Positions 14,826 through 16,908 of a stretch of 16,908 nt of DNA are shown here, in pieces. This stretch comes from Veillonella sp. Lineage in GTDB: Bacteria > Bacillota > Negativicutes > Veillonellales > Veillonellaceae. Position numbers and translations under genes: made by a program. The stretch spans positions 1 to 16,908 of the forward strand of contig NZ_DXLG01000033.1 of assembly GCF_019414865.1 (NCBI RefSeq), in the 5' to 3' direction. How positions within the stretch are numbered: the stretch's first letter is position 1; every line of letters starts with the position of its first letter. Below the pieces are notes generated by a model that saw only the letters and a program-made list of their open reading frames with translations, made no database searches and had not been told where the DNA came from.

Positions 14826-15960
14826 TACATTTCTCCTTACCGAGGTTATATACCAGTTCTGCTACACGCTTTACAGCACCTGGTTCACCTAATTTATGAT
14901 GTACTTCACGCAATTCGCTACGCATCGCTTCATTGCGCTCAACATCAGTTAGAAGAGGTTCCACAAGGGATACAATAGCCTCAGGTGTCACTGCATCTTG
15001 TAATAACTCAGGAATTACTTCTTTGCCAGCTACAATGTTTGGCAAACCTACATGCGTCACATTGACGACCATCTTACCAATGCCATATGTAATTGGAGAT
15101 ACTCGATACAATAAAATAGTTGGTAACTCCATCATAGCTGTTTCTAATGTAGCTGTACCTGATGCGGCGAGACATACATCACAAATCTGCATCAAATCAT
15201 ATGTATGGTCTTCTGTAATCGTCACCGGCACTTTGTGAGCATCGATGAAAGTTTCTAATTCACTACGATCGATGGTATGTGCGCGAGGCAAGAAGAATTG
15301 AATATCCTCATGGTTCGCCATCAATTGCTCGCCACTTTTTAACATCGTATCTAGCAAGGATAGTACCTCTTGCTTACGGCTACCTGGCATGAGCAATACT
15401 TTTTTAGCATCTTTACGAGCTCCAAAGTATTCCTCAGCCGCTTCTTTGCTCATCGTAGGATGTACGATATCCAATAGTGGATGGCCTACAAAGTCTACAT
15501 CGCATTTATATTTGCGATACGCTTCTGCTTCAAAGGGGAATATGGATGCCACCTTAGTGACATACTTACGAATTGTATTGCCACGGCTACTATGCCATGC
15601 CCAAATCGTAGGAGCAATGTAATAGAGAACGGGAATTCCCAATTCATGAGCTACAGCTGCAAGTTTCATATTAAAACCAGGGTAATCTACACAAACTAGA
15701 ATATCTGGTTTTTCCTTCATCATGACACGTTTTAAGTAGGTGCGAAGTTTAAAGAATTTCGGGAGTGATTTTACAATCTCTACAATCCCAATAACGCCTA
15801 AATTTTTAATATCATATACGATGCGAACACCAGCGCGTTCCATCAAGGTACCGCCCATACCAAACATGTCAACCGAAGGATCTATTTCTTTCAGTGCATT
15901 AGCAACACTGGCTGCATGAGTATCACCGGATGCTTCACCGGCAGAAAACATGACTTTCAT
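14818..15960 (-). CDS. lpxB: Lipid-A-disaccharide synthase LpxB
   Basis: LpxB joins UDP-2,3-diacylglucosamine to lipid X, releasing UDP and giving the beta-1',6 disaccharide. The 380-residue GT19 glycosyltransferase is of normal length. It has SAGEASGD at 6-13, FGMGG at 33-37, DYPGFN at 92-97, YYIAPTIWAWHSSR at 113-126, FVGHPLLD at 157-164, MPGSRKQEV at 191-199, AASGTATLE at 265-273 and GLPNIVAGKEVIPELLQ at 305-321. The DYPGFN block is a variant of the DxPDFN form seen in many proteobacteria. The ATG at 15960 overlaps the lpxI stop by one base (TAATG), with an AAAGGA site inside lpxI, so the two consecutive enzymes are translationally coupled. Confidence 0.96.
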   Translation of the reverse strand: MKVMFSAGEASGDTHAASVANALKEIDPSVDMFGMGGTLMERAGVRIVYDIKNLGVIGIVEIVKSLPKFFKLRTYLKRVMMKEKPDILVCVDYPGFNMKLAAVAHELGIPVLYYIAPTIWAWHSSRGNTIRKYVTKVASIFPFEAEAYRKYKCDVDFVGHPLLDIVHPTMSKEAAEEYFGARKDAKKVLLMPGSRKQEVLSLLDTMLKSGEQLMANHEDIQFFLPRAHTIDRSELETFIDAHKVPVTITEDHTYDLMQICDVCLAASGTATLETAMMELPTILLYRVSPITYGIGKMVVNVTHVGLPNIVAGKEVIPELLQDAVTPEAIVSLVEPLLTDVERNEAMRSELREVHHKLGEPGAVKRVAELVYNLGKEKCNE

Positions 15961-16796
15961 TATGCATCCTTTCTGGAATCTACAAACTCTTGGTCAACAG
16001 CACAGATAACAATACCATGACGGTTTGCCAAATCTAGTACATCTTGTTGTTGAACAAAAATAGTCTTTTCAGCCTCTACAGCAAGGACTTTACACCCACT
16101 ATCAATCATGGACATTAATGTTTTTATCCCTACAGCAGGAACATCAAAACGAACATCTTGATTTGGCTTTTCCGTTTTAACCACAACCGCATCGCCACGA
16201 CCTAATTCACCACCGCGCAAAATGCACTTATCAGTGCCCTCAATAGCTTCAATAGCCATAGCCGCTTTATGTTTTACAACTACTGTTTGACCAATATCAA
16301 GTCCACCCATTTGCTTAGCTAGTTCAAAGCCAAAGCAAATATCTGCCCATTGTTCATCAGTAGGCTGTGTTTTTGAAAGCACCCCCACCTTTGGCATAAA
16401 TGGTTTAAGGTATACAGTTTGATCTAACACTTTAAACCCTTCTCGTTCGATTTCATCTACGATAGCGAGCATGATCGTATCATCTTTACGATTTTTAAGG
16501 CGTTTAAGAACACCTAATGTTTTTAAATCAGGGAATGTAAGACCTTTGAAGAGAATTTCCTTAGTCACTTTACCTAACATAGTTAATTCTTCAACGCCTT
16601 CTTTTTTCAAGGTTTTAAAAATCTTACCTAATTTGGCAACACCAATATCATAGAAGGCATCAGCCTCAGCCTTTAAAGCCGGGTCTACATCTGGAACTAC
16701 ACCGATAACCACTACCTCATGACCTAATACATGAGCAGCGCGCATGAATTCTACAGGCAAAACACCAATGCCTGCAATCAATCCTACCTTTGCCAA
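15960..16796 (-). CDS. lpxI: UDP-2,3-diacylglucosamine pyrophosphatase LpxI
   Basis: LpxI (DUF1009) hydrolyses UDP-2,3-diacylglucosamine to lipid X and UMP, replacing the unrelated LpxH of E. coli. The 278-residue protein has the N-terminal LIAGIGVLPVEFMRAA block (6-21), LGKVTKE at 74-80, an AIEGTDKCI block at 184-192 and KTEKPNQDVRFDVPAVGIKT at 207-226. That last block is a hallmark of the catalytic C-terminal domain, with a conserved Asp around 218. VLAVEAEKTIF (238-248) follows. The start is a TTG at 16796, accepted because AGGAGG lies seven bases upstream and MAKVGLIAG is the expected N terminus. It is the first gene of the run visible here; lpxA-type genes, if linked, would lie beyond the right edge. 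Confidence 0.93.
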   Translation of the reverse strand: MAKVGLIAGIGVLPVEFMRAAHVLGHEVVVIGVVPDVDPALKAEADAFYDIGVAKLGKIFKTLKKEGVEELTMLGKVTKEILFKGLTFPDLKTLGVLKRLKNRKDDTIMLAIVDEIEREGFKVLDQTVYLKPFMPKVGVLSKTQPTDEQWADICFGFELAKQMGGLDIGQTVVVKHKAAMAIEAIEGTDKCILRGGELGRGDAVVVKTEKPNQDVRFDVPAVGIKTLMSMIDSGCKVLAVEAEKTIFVQQQDVLDLANRHGIVICAVDQEFVDSRKDA

Positions 16797-16803
16797 GACT
16801 ATA

Positions 16804-16809
16804 CCTCCT
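16804..16809 (-). promoter_or_regulatory. Ribosome binding site supporting the TTG start of lpxI
   Basis: AGGAGG on the minus strand sits seven bases before the TTG at 16796. No ATG or GTG at a comparable distance would keep the conserved N terminus. Confidence 0.8.
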
Positions 16810-16826
16810 AGATGACCTACGGCCTA

Positions 16827-16855
16827 TATATCAATGAGTGATTACAAATTTACAA
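16827..16855 (-). promoter_or_regulatory. Candidate sigma-A-type promoter upstream of lpxI
   Basis: On the minus strand a TTGTAA hexamer (16850-16855) is followed after 17 bases by GATATA (16827-16832), with TATATA overlapping it. That would start transcription about 20 to 25 bases before the TTG codon. Both boxes are only partial matches in AT-rich DNA, and the operon may instead be read from genes further upstream. Confidence 0.3.
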
Positions 16856-16886
16856 TACTTAATGCCTCAAAAAAGACATAATCATA

Positions 16887-16900
16887 TACAATATATTGTA
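16887..16900. repeat. 14-bp perfect palindrome upstream of lpxI
   Basis: TACAATATATTGTA is its own reverse complement and lies about 90 bases before the lpxI start, upstream of the candidate promoter. It has the size and symmetry of a dimeric regulator site. In such AT-rich sequence a chance palindrome is also plausible. Confidence 0.35.
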
Positions 16901-16908
16901 CTATAAAT

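Noticed and set aside
1..16908. CRISPR arrays, tRNA or rRNA genes, insertion sequences, toxin or defence genes
   Set aside because: Read through on both strands, I found no regularly spaced repeats, no tRNA-like cloverleaf, no transposase motifs and no composition break. Nearly all sequence is used by housekeeping envelope genes.

Overview
The window looks like chromosome from a diderm Firmicute, most likely a Veillonella-type member of the Negativicutes. Three things point that way. The DNA is AT-rich. The ribosome binding sites are strong and Gram-positive in style (AGGAGG-like before nearly every gene). Firmicute-type proteins (a YitT/DUF2179 membrane protein and a Sip-like signal peptidase) sit beside a full set of lipopolysaccharide (LPS) genes. 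The genus is an inference from gene content and order; no 16S or other marker is present.

Every well-supported gene lies on the minus strand, so transcription runs from the right end (16.9 kb) to the left. Unit 1 (16796 to 2186) is a compact run of 15 genes: lpxI, lpxB, msbA, waaA, lpxK, kdsB, kdsA, kdsD, kdsC, an LpxL-type acyltransferase, lptC, lptA, lptB, one LptF/LptG permease and a DUF3084 protein. Most junctions are overlaps or gaps under 15 bases. The larger gaps are 44 and 54 bases on either side of lpxK and 87 bases before the DUF3084 gene. The unit ends at a 19-bp hairpin (2114-2155). Unit 2 (2070 to 102) holds a YqgF/RuvX-like RNase H-fold protein, a YitT-family membrane protein and type I signal peptidase lepB. 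It ends at a strong bidirectional terminator (57-94), beyond which the last codons of a convergent plus-strand gene may lie.

The unit 1 genes form one pathway. LpxI and LpxB make lipid X and the disaccharide, and LpxK adds the 4'-phosphate. KdsD, KdsA, KdsC and KdsB convert ribulose-5-phosphate to CMP-Kdo, and WaaA attaches Kdo. The LpxL-type enzyme adds a late acyl chain and MsbA flips the product across the inner membrane. LptB with the LptF/G permease, LptC and LptA moves it to the outer membrane. Missing from the window are the first steps (LpxA, LpxC, LpxD), the outer-membrane translocon LptD/E and a second LptF/G partner.

The least explained genes are the DUF3084 coiled-coil membrane protein at the end of the LPS run and the divergent YqgF-like protein after it. 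I saw no rRNA, tRNA, CRISPR array, insertion sequence or phage gene. The region reads as vertically inherited housekeeping DNA rather than an accessory island.
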